Virus record (IMG/VR): IMGVR_UViG_3300020410_000002
Coordinates: 1 to 43,165 of that record
Source of the DNA: a virus
Strand: one strand, 5' to 3'
Length of the DNA stretch: 43,165 nt
Positions 23,735-31,036 of this stretch are shown here, piece by piece. The translations under genes were made by a program, and so were the position numbers. Below the pieces are notes generated by a model. The model saw only the letters and a list, made by a program, of their open reading frames with translations, made no database searches and had not been told where the DNA came from. Numbering within the stretch: the first letter of the stretch is position 1; the number at the start of each line of letters is the position of its first letter.

Positions 23735-24781
23735 ATGACAGAAAAAAAGAAAGAACTCACAAAATACGAGGGAATCAAAAACAAAATAGACAAGGCACTG
23801 CCGGAGATTGCAAGGGCGCTGCCAAAACACCTGTCGCCGGAGCGTCTCGCTAGGACGGCGCTAACCAGCATCGTAAACAACCCAAAGCTGCAACAGTGCT
23901 CACCGCTGTCGATACTCGACGCCATCGCGCAGGCAGCACAGTGCGGCCTAGAGGTCGGCGGACCCCTCGGGCAGTGCTGGCTGATCCCCTACGGGTCAAC
24001 TGCGACCTTGCAGCTCGGCTACAAAGGTGTTTTGGCGCTAGTCTGGCGCTCTAATATTATCAAGGGCGTCAGCGCCGAGTGTGTGTACAAAGGCGACGAT
24101 TTCGCCTTTGAGCTGGGCAGCTCCCCGCGCATCAGCCACCGCCCAAACATGTCCGACCCAGGGCGCGAGAGCAAGCCCGTCGAATATGTATACGTCGTGA
24201 TCGACACGACACTAGGCGGGCAGCTCCTCAAGGTCATGGGTCGCGGCCAGATCGAAAAGCACGCGAAAAGGTACAGCCAAGCGGTCAAGTCAAACAAAAA
24301 AGATAGCCCTTGGAACGATCCGCTGGGGTGGGAGTGGATGGCAAAAAAAACCGTCCTCCTCCAGGCGGTCAAGCCGATCGAATTGTCGCCCGAAATCAGG
24401 TCGCTCATCACCACGGCGGAAGCGGCAGTGTACGAAGATGAGTCCCGAAATGATACCGCCAGCAATGGTAGCGTGATCGACGGCAAGCTGCTCGACCAGC
24501 TAGTCCCGGACGAGCAGGCAACGGAAGAGTCAAAAGAACCCAAAAGGCTCGACGAACCACAAGAGCCCGAGCTGACTGGTGGCCCAGATGCCTACTGGGA
24601 GCGCCACGTAGACGCCTGCACCACCGGGGCAGACATCGTCGAGAGGGTCAAAGAGCTCGAATCCTACCCAGATCTCGACGCGGAGACGCGAGAGTATTAC
24701 CTGGGAGTCATCAGGGACCGCCAGGACGCAATAGAGGCAATGGAAGAATCTGCCCTTGCGGCGGACAGCAAAACCGTGTAG
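23735..24781 (+). CDS. recT: RecT-family single-strand annealing protein
   Basis: This is a 348-residue protein with AGGAGG upstream. The core carries clear RecT features: SILDAIAQAAQCGLEVGGPLG, QCWLIPYGSTATLQLGYKG, GVSAECVYKGDDF, YVYVVIDTTLGG and DPLGWEWMAKKTVLLQAVK. RecT anneals complementary single strands and, with the adjacent exonuclease, drives phage recombination. The C-terminal 100 residues are acidic and variable (DEQATEESKEPKRL), a usual partner-binding tail. The same system could recombine the repeated edges of the ART array. Confidence 0.92.
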   Translation: MTEKKKELTKYEGIKNKIDKALPEIARALPKHLSPERLARTALTSIVNNPKLQQCSPLSILDAIAQAAQCGLEVGGPLGQCWLIPYGSTATLQLGYKGVLALVWRSNIIKGVSAECVYKGDDFAFELGSSPRISHRPNMSDPGRESKPVEYVYVVIDTTLGGQLLKVMGRGQIEKHAKRYSQAVKSNKKDSPWNDPLGWEWMAKKTVLLQAVKPIELSPEIRSLITTAEAAVYEDESRNDTASNGSVIDGKLLDQLVPDEQATEESKEPKRLDEPQEPELTGGPDAYWERHVDACTTGADIVERVKELESYPDLDAETREYYLGVIRDRQDAIEAMEESALAADSKTV

Positions 24782-24825
24782 CGTGCCTGTACGGCACCAA
24801 AGGGAAACAAAAAAGCCATCTCCCC

Positions 24826-24895
24826 GCCAGCGCGGTCGTCTAGCCCTGTTTCCGGTGTCGTAGCCAATTCTGGGGTTGACCGCGCTGGCCTTTTT
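24826..24895 (+). terminator. Long-loop terminator or attenuator after recT
   Basis: GCCAGCGCGGTC (24826..24837) pairs perfectly over 12 bp with GACCGCGCTGGC (24878..24889) and is followed by TTTTT at 24891. The loop is 40 nt, long for a plain terminator. The ribosome site of the next gene (GGAGG) begins right after the T run, so this could separate recT expression from the replication gene. A smaller hairpin (GTGCC/GGCAC, 24783..24797) lies just after the recT stop. Confidence 0.6.
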
Positions 24896-24906
24896 GGAGG
24901 TCTGAC

Positions 24907-25578
24907 ATGAGTGGCGGATGGATAAAACTCTATTGGTCGATAAAAGAGTCAATCGTCTACAGCAACGCGACGACCTTCGCCTTGTTCGCGCACATCTTGC
25001 TGGGAACCGCGCGTCGTCGGAATATCCTACACAACGGCATGACGATGGAGGCAGGCCAGTGCCTAATCAGCACGGAGTGGGTTGCCAAGTGGATGGGAAA
25101 AAGCAGTCGAACAGTGCGCCGTCACATAGACTCACTGGAGCGGGACGGCGTAATCAAGGTGCTGAAACGTGACCGCAACGGAACGCTCGTAAGTGTATGC
25201 AACTGGGACACTTACCAAAATTCCAAAGGCGATGGTGTCCGCGAAATGCAGGCCAACGTCAGCGAAACGTCAGCCGAACGTCAGCGAAACGACACGCAGA
25301 CAGAGAGTCCTAAGATGCCTAAGAGTCCTAAGAGTCCTAAGAGGGGGGAACCTAAGCGGTTCCGACCGCCAACGTCCCAGGATCTTGAGAAGTTTTGCAA
25401 GTCGAAAGAGATTAGTTCTGACTGCATTGAAGACTTTTTAGATTTTTATTCGTCTAAAGGGTGGAGGGTCGGAAACAGTCCGATGAAGGACTGGGAAGCC
25501 GCCTATCGCGGCTGGGTCCGCCGACAGCCGCAATTTACAAACTCGCAAACCAATAGCAACGGGGAGCTAAGATTTTGA
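24907..25578 (+). CDS. Winged-helix replication protein (DnaD/O-like initiator)
   Basis: This is a 223-residue protein with GGAGG upstream. Residues 45-105 form a winged helix (LISTEWVAKWMGKSSRTVRR, then HIDSLERDGVI). A flexible middle (SPKMPKSPKSPKR) follows, then a C-terminal domain (IEDFLDFYSSKGWRVG, MKDWEAAYRGWVRR) typical of phage replication proteins that load a host helicase. Three 11-nt-spaced direct repeats lie inside the gene at 25256..25287, reminiscent of the origin inside lambda O. No helicase or polymerase gene is present, so the host replisome is probably recruited. Its stop overlaps the TTG start of the next gene. Confidence 0.7.
   Translation: MSGGWIKLYWSIKESIVYSNATTFALFAHILLGTARRRNILHNGMTMEAGQCLISTEWVAKWMGKSSRTVRRHIDSLERDGVIKVLKRDRNGTLVSVCNWDTYQNSKGDGVREMQANVSETSAERQRNDTQTESPKMPKSPKSPKRGEPKRFRPPTSQDLEKFCKSKEISSDCIEDFLDFYSSKGWRVGNSPMKDWEAAYRGWVRRQPQFTNSQTNSNGELRF
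25256..25287. repeat. Direct-repeat iterons inside the replication gene (candidate origin)
   Basis: ACGTCAGC occurs at 25256, 25267 and 25278, each followed by (C)GA. The 11-nt period is not a multiple of three, so the repetition is at DNA level and not a protein repeat. About 20 nt later a second direct repeat begins (AGTCCTAAG, 9-nt period, to about 25340). Confidence 0.6.
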
Positions 25579-26357
25579 ATACCACCGAACTAAGAACCGT
25601 ACTTCGCAAATTCTTGAAAGTCTCTCCGGCGTTTATGAAGTGGCGCACGGACAACGCGAACTCATCCGCGAGGGTGCACGGCACGACGCCAGAGCAGGAG
25701 TGGGAGGAGCAGCTAGAGAGCTGGGCGCGGACACTGCAATCAGTCACGGAGGCCGAGGGTGTCGCGGTGGTCGAGCGGATGGAAACGGGCAACATACCTA
25801 CGCCACGGTACGGCGAAATTGCCCAGGTGATCCGTCGGTACGCCATGCTGGCGCGCCAGAACGACAACCATCAGTATGATTTGCAGAAGTCTTTCCGCTG
25901 CCTTGCGTGTCTCGACACAGGGATGGCGAACGTGTGGAACCCTAATTTTGTCGAGTCGTACGAACCTATTTTCAGGGGCGTCCAGCGTGAGGAGATAGAC
26001 CGCACTCGTAACGCTTTCAACCTTGACAAGTACGACCCTGACCGCATGGTTGCGGCGCACAAGTACGACCCACCGGATTGGGTTGCCATGGCTCGCAGAT
26101 GGTGGAGGGGGCTGGAGTCCAGCGAGGGACCAATTTACCACGTTGCGCTTTGCAACTGCGACAGCCCGCGCACGATTATTCTGAAGCGGGAGCTCGACGA
26201 ATACAATGCCGGTCGGAGGAAAACAAGCTCCGGCAAAAAGGCAGGATTGCCCGCGTGTGGGGCAGCTACGTACAACCCGGAGGTCATGCCGTTGCGCACA
26301 AGTGTGCCTTACGACGACCTCTTTCATTGGTATCAGAGGAGGGGGCAGCAATGCTAA
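25575..26357 (+). CDS. Early-operon protein with cysteines, unknown
   Basis: This is a 260-residue protein. The TTG at 25575 overlaps the previous stop (TTGA) with GGGGAG upstream. The N-terminal 95 residues are helical (TPEQEWEEQLESWARTLQS, YGEIAQVIRRYAML), as in small replication-loader proteins. The second half has Cys motifs (FRCLACLDTGMANVW, ALCNCDSPRTI, LPACG) that may bind zinc. A loader or primase-accessory role is possible from its position after the initiator, but no family is recognised. Confidence 0.6.
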   Translation: MNTTELRTVLRKFLKVSPAFMKWRTDNANSSARVHGTTPEQEWEEQLESWARTLQSVTEAEGVAVVERMETGNIPTPRYGEIAQVIRRYAMLARQNDNHQYDLQKSFRCLACLDTGMANVWNPNFVESYEPIFRGVQREEIDRTRNAFNLDKYDPDRMVAAHKYDPPDWVAMARRWWRGLESSEGPIYHVALCNCDSPRTIILKRELDEYNAGRRKTSSGKKAGLPACGAATYNPEVMPLRTSVPYDDLFHWYQRRGQQC

Positions 26358-26659
26358 CAGGAGCGCAGAAACGAAGCATCATCGCGCGTAGGAAGAACGG
26401 CGAAAAAGTTTCGTACATCGCTAAAATTTTCTCGGTAACGTATGGCGAAATTATGAAGGTGCTGAACGAGCCGCCAGCCGAACGTCAGAAAAAATATGAT
26501 GTAAAGTACAGGAAGATGCGAGCAGTGAAGCAGGATTTGCGTGATGGCGGCGACCCCAAGGTAGTCGCGGATATACATGGACTGACTCCACGGGAGTTGG
26601 CGAAAGTTTTAGGCAAGCTGGAGGCTGAAAATGCTAATACTATCACGGAAGATGGATGA
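26351..26659 (+). CDS. Small protein with two HTH-like segments
   Basis: This is a 102-residue protein. ATG 26351 lies 7 nt inside the end of the previous gene; an upstream frame is its shadow. Two similar helical blocks are visible: KRSIIARRKNGEKVSYIAKI..TYGEIMKVL and AVKQDLRDGGDPKVVADIHG..PRELAKVL. Both look like homeodomain-like helix-turn-helix units. It probably binds DNA. It overlaps csrA by 29 nt, so the two are likely co-translated. Confidence 0.6.
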   Translation: MLTGAQKRSIIARRKNGEKVSYIAKIFSVTYGEIMKVLNEPPAERQKKYDVKYRKMRAVKQDLRDGGDPKVVADIHGLTPRELAKVLGKLEAENANTITEDG

Positions 26660-26825
26660 GGGAATCATGATTGGCGACGACGTAAGGATGCACATAGTCT
26701 CGGTGCACGGCGGAACTGTAAGGATCGGAATCGAAGCGCCAAAAGAGATAGATGTGCACCGCGACGAAGTATATGCGCGTGTGCAGTCAGGCAAGGGCGA
26801 CACTTTTTCGGAGGCGGCGCAATGA
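26631..26825 (+). CDS. csrA: CsrA-family RNA-binding regulator
   Basis: This is a 64-residue protein with GGAGG before the ATG. It aligns along its whole length with bacterial CsrA: MLILSRKMDEGIMIGDDV, VHGGTVRIGIEAPKEI, VHRDEVYARVQ. The RNA-contacting residues known from CsrA/RsmA (L4, R6, R44) are present. CsrA dimers bind GGA motifs, usually in hairpin loops or over ribosome sites, and block or stabilise mRNAs. As a phage gene it could reprogram host carbon-storage or motility mRNAs, or regulate the phage's own leaders. It overlaps its neighbours on both sides within the early operon. Confidence 0.93.
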   Translation: MLILSRKMDEGIMIGDDVRMHIVSVHGGTVRIGIEAPKEIDVHRDEVYARVQSGKGDTFSEAAQ

Positions 26826-27334
26826 AATTCTACGCCATAGACCCCGGTGACAAAACTAGCGGAATGGTGCTATTTGACACCGAAACAAACCTACCCGAAA
26901 AAAAATGGCTTTGCGAAAATTCGGAAATCCGCGAAGTATTGTCTAGCGACGAGCAGCCAACCATGGACTTGGCTATCGAGTACACGCCACCTTACGCTCT
27001 GCAAATGAAGGGAAGCGGGCGCGCATACGTGCCAAACCAAGTAGCGCTAACTGCAATCGAGTTGGGTAGGTTTGTTGAGTGCTTTCACGGCAGGCACACG
27101 CTAGTAAGCCGGATAGATGTGAAGAAACATTTGCTGGGCCGGTCCACTGGCAGCGACGCGGATGTAACGCAAGCAATCTATGCTAAGTATGGTGGCACTC
27201 GAAACTCAGCGGTCGGCCTGAAAAAAAACCCAGGCCCACTATTCGGGATCAAAAAAGACATGTATGCAGCTCTCGCGGTGGCAATCGTGTATAGCGAGAC
27301 GATGCGAGAGACGGAAAAGGGGGGGGCCGCGTAA
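26822..27334 (+). CDS. RuvC-like Holliday-junction resolvase
   Basis: This is a 170-residue protein overlapping csrA by ATGA. It has a RNase H-fold nuclease pattern: FYAIDPGDKTSGMVLFD (D7), LAIEYTPPYAL (E53) and GIKKDMYAALAVAI (D146), the three acidic positions of RuvC-type enzymes. A basic patch lies between (GLKKNPGPLFGIKK). It would cleave branched recombination intermediates before packaging, consistent with the RecT/exonuclease genes upstream. Confidence 0.75.
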   Translation: MKFYAIDPGDKTSGMVLFDTETNLPEKKWLCENSEIREVLSSDEQPTMDLAIEYTPPYALQMKGSGRAYVPNQVALTAIELGRFVECFHGRHTLVSRIDVKKHLLGRSTGSDADVTQAIYAKYGGTRNSAVGLKKNPGPLFGIKKDMYAALAVAIVYSETMRETEKGGAA

Positions 27335-27374
27335 AATAAACATAACTTTGGAAAAACCACGCAAAGGTGATAGC

Positions 27375-27605
27375 ATGGATGAAATTTATAAAGATATCGG
27401 AAGTGATCCAGGGTATTATTGGAACGAAGTAACCCACTCGGAAATGGAGGAAATCATGCCAGAGAACCAGATGATAACGGTCAGGATCTCCAAGGAGATG
27501 CACAGAGACCTAGTGTCTGCTGCTAAGGCGGGGGGGAAGTCGATGAACGCCTTTTGCATCGAGACCCTTAAGAAAGCAATTTACGAAAAAGGAGCAAGCG
27601 AATGA
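27375..27605 (+). CDS. Ribbon-helix-helix protein
   Basis: This is a 76-residue protein; ATG 27375 follows AAAGGTGAT. The C-terminal half (NQMITVRISKEMHRDLVSAA, then GKSMNAFCIETLKKAI) is a ribbon-helix-helix fold of the Arc/HicB-antitoxin type. The N-terminal part is acidic (DEIYKDIGSDPGYYWNEV). It is probably a DNA-binding regulator; no toxin partner is visible beside it. It overlaps the next gene by ATGA. Confidence 0.65.
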   Translation: MDEIYKDIGSDPGYYWNEVTHSEMEEIMPENQMITVRISKEMHRDLVSAAKAGGKSMNAFCIETLKKAIYEKGASE

Positions 27606-27910
27606 GATTTGTCCTAGCGTTATTGATCGCGTCGTCGTGCGCAGCAGTGCAGGCCGAAAACACCAGCAACCCGCAGCCGACGAAGGCAACAAGTTTAGCG
27701 CAGAGAAAAGCGGACATCCAGGCCGCGAGTCGCTGCCTCTGTCACGTAGGTGGTGGATTCGGCGGCGGCAGAGCCGAGGGCGTGGGCAAGGGTCGAACAC
27801 GCGACTCCGCAATCCGGAACTGCTGTTACTGGGGGCGACGAACGCCGGTCCAGATCGGCGTAGCCAAAAGTGCGAATGGGTGGTGGTACGCTTGCGTGAT
27901 TTACCGGTGA
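27602..27910 (+). CDS. Secreted Cys-rich protein (CCYWG type)
   Basis: This is a 102-residue protein with a Sec signal peptide (MRFVLALLIASSCAAVQA, cleavage after Ala18). The mature part has CLCHVGGGFGGGRAEGVG, then AIRNCCYWGRRTPV and WWYACVIY: five cysteines and Gly-rich loops, probably disulphide-stabilised. I associate this pattern with small proteins in planctomycete phages, without a known function. The location between an RHH protein and a zincin-like protein does not clarify it. It would act in the periplasm or outside. Confidence 0.65.
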   Translation: MRFVLALLIASSCAAVQAENTSNPQPTKATSLAQRKADIQAASRCLCHVGGGFGGGRAEGVGKGRTRDSAIRNCCYWGRRTPVQIGVAKSANGWWYACVIYR

Positions 27911-27953
27911 GGTAGTGCAAGGACTTACGAACAACTCCCGACGGATTCTTACT

Positions 27954-28271
27954 ATGCGATATATCAAAATCCCTGAAGTGACAGCGTCCAAGAGCGGGCC
28001 GAAAGTGGTATATCGACGCTGGCGAGTTGTCCGTGGACGCCTGCCGCAAAATCAACACGAGACAACAAGCGGCGCGTGCGATTGGGCGAAAAGAACAATC
28101 ACGGTCCACTCTCCGGTCCCAGCGAAAGAATTATTAGCCACCCTAGTCCACGAATCAATCCATGCAACATCTCCCGACCTAGCGGAGGCAGCAGTAGAGC
28201 GGATCGAGGAGTCAGTAGTTGCGGCTGTGTGGCCGCACTTGAGCGAGATATGTGACGACATGATCGAGTAG
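27954..28271 (+). CDS. Small HExxH zincin-like protein
   Basis: This is a 105-residue protein. The ATG at 27954 is chosen over GTG 27915. LATLVHESIHATSPDLAE contains HESIH (66-70), a zinc-protease motif, with acidic residues E78 and E82 downstream in the position of a third ligand. The N-terminal half is strand-rich (RRWRVVRGRLPQN). Small phage proteins of this pattern are common; peptidase activity is not proven. Target unknown. Confidence 0.65.
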   Translation: MRYIKIPEVTASKSGPKVVYRRWRVVRGRLPQNQHETTSGACDWAKRTITVHSPVPAKELLATLVHESIHATSPDLAEAAVERIEESVVAAVWPHLSEICDDMIE

Positions 28272-28286
28272 CACGGAGGTGTAAAC

Positions 28287-28583
28287 ATGGCGAAGCGTAA
28301 ACCAAGAACTAACTTGTTCGCACGGCTGGAAGCCATGCCCGACGAAGACGGAAAACGGGGGACCTCGTGGGAGGAAGAGCTTGCGTTAGTTGCCCCGGAC
28401 GTATATGCCGAGCTTTCCGAGATCGTCGATCTTTGGTTTGCCGGTGATGCGTCAATCAAGCGAAAGATACCTAGCAAGTCCGCACTTGCTCGATTTGTTT
28501 CGAGCATACTGAGGGAGAATGGAGTGGATCGCGCACACAATACCCTCCGCCACACTCTGGGACTGAGGGGCACCGATGGCTAG
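28287..28583 (+). CDS. Hypothetical protein upstream of phosphoesterase
   Basis: This is a 98-residue protein with GGAGG 9 nt before the ATG. It is mostly helical (TSWEEELALVAPDVYAELSE, KSALARFVSSILREN) with a basic C-terminus. Its end overlaps the next gene by 8 nt. It could be a DNA-binding accessory to the phosphoesterase; no family is recognised. Confidence 0.6.
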   Translation: MAKRKPRTNLFARLEAMPDEDGKRGTSWEEELALVAPDVYAELSEIVDLWFAGDASIKRKIPSKSALARFVSSILRENGVDRAHNTLRHTLGLRGTDG

Positions 28584-29619
28584 CCCAAAGAAAATACTCG
28601 ACTCCATGCCGGACGACATCGACCAGCACAGCAGAGAGCGCCGCCTTGAGAATAAGTTGCGAATCTGCAAAGCAAACGAGCGGCGCGCACTGGACAGAGC
28701 GGAGGAACTTGAGGCAACGGTCGAAGCATTTGCGGAACTAGGAGCAGCGCAGACGATTGGCTCACAACCAATGCGAAAGCGTAAAGGCGATAAGCGTCAC
28801 GGCATCGCAATCGTACACTGGACCGACTGGCACGTTGCCGAAGTGGTTTCAAAGAACAAAACAAATGGGCTGAATAAATTCAACCCCGAGATTTGTCAAA
28901 AGCGGGTGGACTCGCTCGCGCAATCAACGGTTAAGATGCTCAGGCTACACCGCCAAGACATCGTAATAGACGAGGTGTTATTGGTTTTAGGCGGCGATTT
29001 TGTCACCGGCTACCTCCATCCCGAATTGGAGCAGACCAACGCAATGGGCACGGCAGAGGAAGCCCAGTTTGCAATTGAATTGTTGACGGGCGCAATCAAT
29101 ACATTCTTTGAGCATGGATCACCAAAGAAATTACGAATTGTCTGCCATCGTGGCAACCACGGGCGGACGACGAAAAAACATCAATACAAGAATGACTACG
29201 AGACTTCCCGAGAATCATTAGTCTACTGGTCGCTGCGGCAAAGAATTACGGACGAAAGGATCGAGTGGATCATCCCGGAGAGTGATGTCTACTACACGAC
29301 ACTGGTACGCGGATGCGATGTTCGGACATGCCACGGGCATCAGATAAAATACGGCGGCGGTGTGGGTGGTTTGTTGGTTCCGGCGAACCGCTGGGTGCTA
29401 AAACAAGACAGCACAAGGCCCGCAATCCTAACCATGCTGGGGCACTTTCACACCCGGAACGTCATGTCCGGCATTGCCGTGGCGGGCAGCATCAAGGGAT
29501 GGGATGAGTACGCAATGGCGCACGGTTTTAAGTACGAACCGCCTACACAATCGTTTATGCTTTTTGACGTTGCACGCAAGCAAGTTACAGCAAGCTGGCC
29601 TATCTTTTGCGAGGAGTAA
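28576..29619 (+). CDS. Calcineurin-like metallophosphoesterase (Mre11/SbcD-like fold)
   Basis: This is a 347-residue protein. Motifs of the fold appear in order: HWTDWHVAE (D84, H86), LVLGGDFVTG (139-145), HRGNHGRTTKK (GNH 193-195), TCHGHQIKYG (253-255) and LGHFHTRNV (289-292), together coordinating two metals. The N-terminal 65 residues are a charged coiled coil. Such phage enzymes are usually DNA exonucleases or endonucleases for recombination and repair, matching the operon. It could also be a nucleotide phosphatase. It overlaps the previous gene and is followed 2 nt later by the next. Confidence 0.85.
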   Translation: MASPKKILDSMPDDIDQHSRERRLENKLRICKANERRALDRAEELEATVEAFAELGAAQTIGSQPMRKRKGDKRHGIAIVHWTDWHVAEVVSKNKTNGLNKFNPEICQKRVDSLAQSTVKMLRLHRQDIVIDEVLLVLGGDFVTGYLHPELEQTNAMGTAEEAQFAIELLTGAINTFFEHGSPKKLRIVCHRGNHGRTTKKHQYKNDYETSRESLVYWSLRQRITDERIEWIIPESDVYYTTLVRGCDVRTCHGHQIKYGGGVGGLLVPANRWVLKQDSTRPAILTMLGHFHTRNVMSGIAVAGSIKGWDEYAMAHGFKYEPPTQSFMLFDVARKQVTASWPIFCEE

Positions 29620-29621
29620 CG

Positions 29622-29795
29622 ATGCAAGGGGACGCAAACAATCAAGAAATAATAGTAGCGAGGATCGAGCAACTCGTGGAAACTCTTCACGATATCACCC
29701 AGTGGCCGCGAGCTGAGATATGGGACACAGCGTACCAAGTGGCCTCGCAAAAAAGGGAAACGCATTTTTTGGAGAATCTGCCCAAGCCACAATAA
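29622..29795 (+). CDS. Small helical protein at the end of the early operon
   Basis: This is a 57-residue protein. GAGGAG precedes the ATG at 29622. Two helices (NQEIIVARIEQLVETLHDI, WDTAYQVASQKRETHFLEN) dominate. It may be an accessory subunit of the phosphoesterase just upstream. Unknown function. Confidence 0.55.
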   Translation: MQGDANNQEIIVARIEQLVETLHDITQWPRAEIWDTAYQVASQKRETHFLENLPKPQ

Positions 29796-29849
29796 TGCGG
29801 AAACAATCGCAAGCTGAAAAGCGACAAGACCGGCATCATCGGTAGCCGC

Positions 29850-30003
29850 TTGGTCGGCCCGACCAAAACGGACAAAACACCGACCACCAAAAATAGAACC
29901 GAAAAAACTTAGCGGCGTTTCTTACGGAAATTAGCCGCTTTTCTTCTGCGCGGTCGGATTGGTCGGCCCCAAAACACCGACCGACCACGCCGACCGACCA
30001 CGA
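29850..30003. repeat. CCGACC/GGTCGG repeat cluster in a non-coding stretch
   Basis: The gap 29796..30055 holds a dense set of CCGACC and GGTCGG hexamers in both orientations. It includes a 17-bp palindrome (TTGGTCGGCCCGACCAA, 29850..29866), a second TTGGTCGGCC at 29959, CAAAACACCGACC in two copies, and a 13-nt tandem duplication (CCGACCGACCACG, 29978..30003). A terminator-like hairpin (29911..29943) sits in the middle. No convincing gene lies here. It is a candidate operator cluster, origin or packaging-related site. Confidence 0.75.
29911..29943 (+). terminator. Terminator-like hairpin ending the early operon
   Basis: AGCGGC (29911..29916) pairs with GCCGCT (29934..29939). An inner TTTC/GGAA pairing extends the stem, and TTT TCTTCT follows. 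It lies downstream of the last early gene at 29795. Confidence 0.55.
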
Positions 30004-30055
30004 AGGGAAGTGCTGATAGGAAACGCAATGCAAAATTTTTTAGATCGCTAGACGT

Positions 30056-30493
30056 ATGGCCCCAAACGCAACCCGAGCAACGAAAACACAACCGTTTGAA
30101 GCAGTATTTAAGTGTCAAGCACTTTTTCAAAAAAAAATTGGAGCCGACAGTATAGCACTTGACGGCACCGGGGCAGAGCGAAAGGCCGAATCGGCAGACT
30201 TCACCAAAATCGAAATGGTAAAATGGGGTTTTCAATCAACCCCCATGAGGCACCAAATGAAATTCCGAAAAAGAGGGCACCGACGAAAAGCTGGCTATGG
30301 GCTAACGTACCCGGCCATTGGTCAACCGTTCGCGGTTTACCGAGGGGATATCGTGGGCGGCGTCAAAATGCCCCGCGTACGTTGGCTAGCCATAGCAATA
30401 ACACCGAGCGGGGAGCGGCTAGTTTCACGGCACCGATCTCGAAAGAGGGCTGAGGAATCTTGCCGCAAGGCGGCCCGCCCGCGTCATCATTGA
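30056..30493 (+). CDS. Basic hypothetical protein, weakly supported start
   Basis: This is a frame of up to 145 residues. The C-terminal half looks coding (KFRKRGHRRKAGYG, GQPFAVYRGDIVGGVKMP, RWLAIAITPSGERLVSRH) and very basic, suggesting nucleic-acid binding. The first 50 codons are of lower quality and the ATG at 30056 has no ribosome site, so the true start may be ATG 30211 or later. No family recognised. Confidence 0.45.
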   Translation: MAPNATRATKTQPFEAVFKCQALFQKKIGADSIALDGTGAERKAESADFTKIEMVKWGFQSTPMRHQMKFRKRGHRRKAGYGLTYPAIGQPFAVYRGDIVGGVKMPRVRWLAIAITPSGERLVSRHRSRKRAEESCRKAARPRHH

Positions 30494-30515
30494 CCAATTA
30501 AACTGGAGGAAAGCG

Positions 30516-30788
30516 ATGAAGCATCATCACTACGTTACGACTGTTGAAGACACGAGAGACTGGTTGCTCCACTTCGGGCTGGGAAAAACCCAAGCAGAGG
30601 CCGACCAGAATTGCCAAACAATCTGTGGAAAGCGGAAAATGAAAAGGGCGCGGAGATGGGTAGCCAGCAGCGACCTGCCGTTTGCTCCCCGGAACCGCGA
30701 TGCCAATGAGGATGAGGCCGATGTGTGGGTATGCACCGGCCATTACATCCGTGCGATACGAGCAGAATTAAGCGAGGTCACGGGATAA
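30516..30788 (+). CDS. Hypothetical protein, His-rich start
   Basis: This is a 90-residue protein with GGAGG before the ATG. It opens MKHHHYVTTVEDTRDWLLHF, carries KTQAEADQNCQTICGKRKMK and ends in a helix (YIRAIRAELSEV). No domain recognised. The good ribosome site and balanced composition support it as a gene. Confidence 0.6.
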   Translation: MKHHHYVTTVEDTRDWLLHFGLGKTQAEADQNCQTICGKRKMKRARRWVASSDLPFAPRNRDANEDEADVWVCTGHYIRAIRAELSEVTG

Positions 30789-31036
30789 GGCGTGGTCGTG
30801 GGGGGGCGGCTCGCGTCGTCCCCCTACGCATGTATTTGCACCAAACCCAAAAAGTGCCTAAAATCACGGGCTACGCTTTGCCGCTTGCGGCAAATGGCTG
30901 GACCCAGTGGCAAGGTTTGCAGGCTACCCTTAACGTGTTTGCATGACTAAGCAACAAACTCTAACGCAGAAGGGGGGTGGTTGATATCCGCGAGTTGCAA
31001 CTCCGCGCTCGCCGTCTCAATCCCAAGGATAAAACC
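30789..31036. other. Intergenic stretch with a 7-bp hairpin
   Basis: No supported gene lies here. TTTGCCG, loop CTTG, CGGCAAA (30887..30904) forms a tight stem-loop without a T run, so it is an operator or RNA element more than a terminator. A GGGGG/CCCCC pairing around 30803..30826 is weak. A frame at 30725..30946 overlaps the previous gene and lacks support. Confidence 0.5.

Noticed and set aside
27375-27910. Toxin-antitoxin pair (RHH protein plus adjacent small protein)
   Set aside because: The adjacent product has a signal peptide and disulphide-type cysteines, unlike cytoplasmic toxins paired with RHH antitoxins.
29795-29845. TAATG-overlapping 16-codon frame (MRKQSQAEKRQDRHHR)
   Set aside because: No ribosome site of its own, very short and followed by the repeat cluster; not enough to call a gene.
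30028-30051. Seven-codon frame (MQNFLDR) behind AGGA just before 30056
   Set aside because: Could be a leader peptide, but it is too short to separate from chance.
29909-30235. Minus-strand frame of 108 codons
   Set aside because: Lies over the repeat cluster and hairpin, with no ribosome site; composition looks like an antisense shadow.
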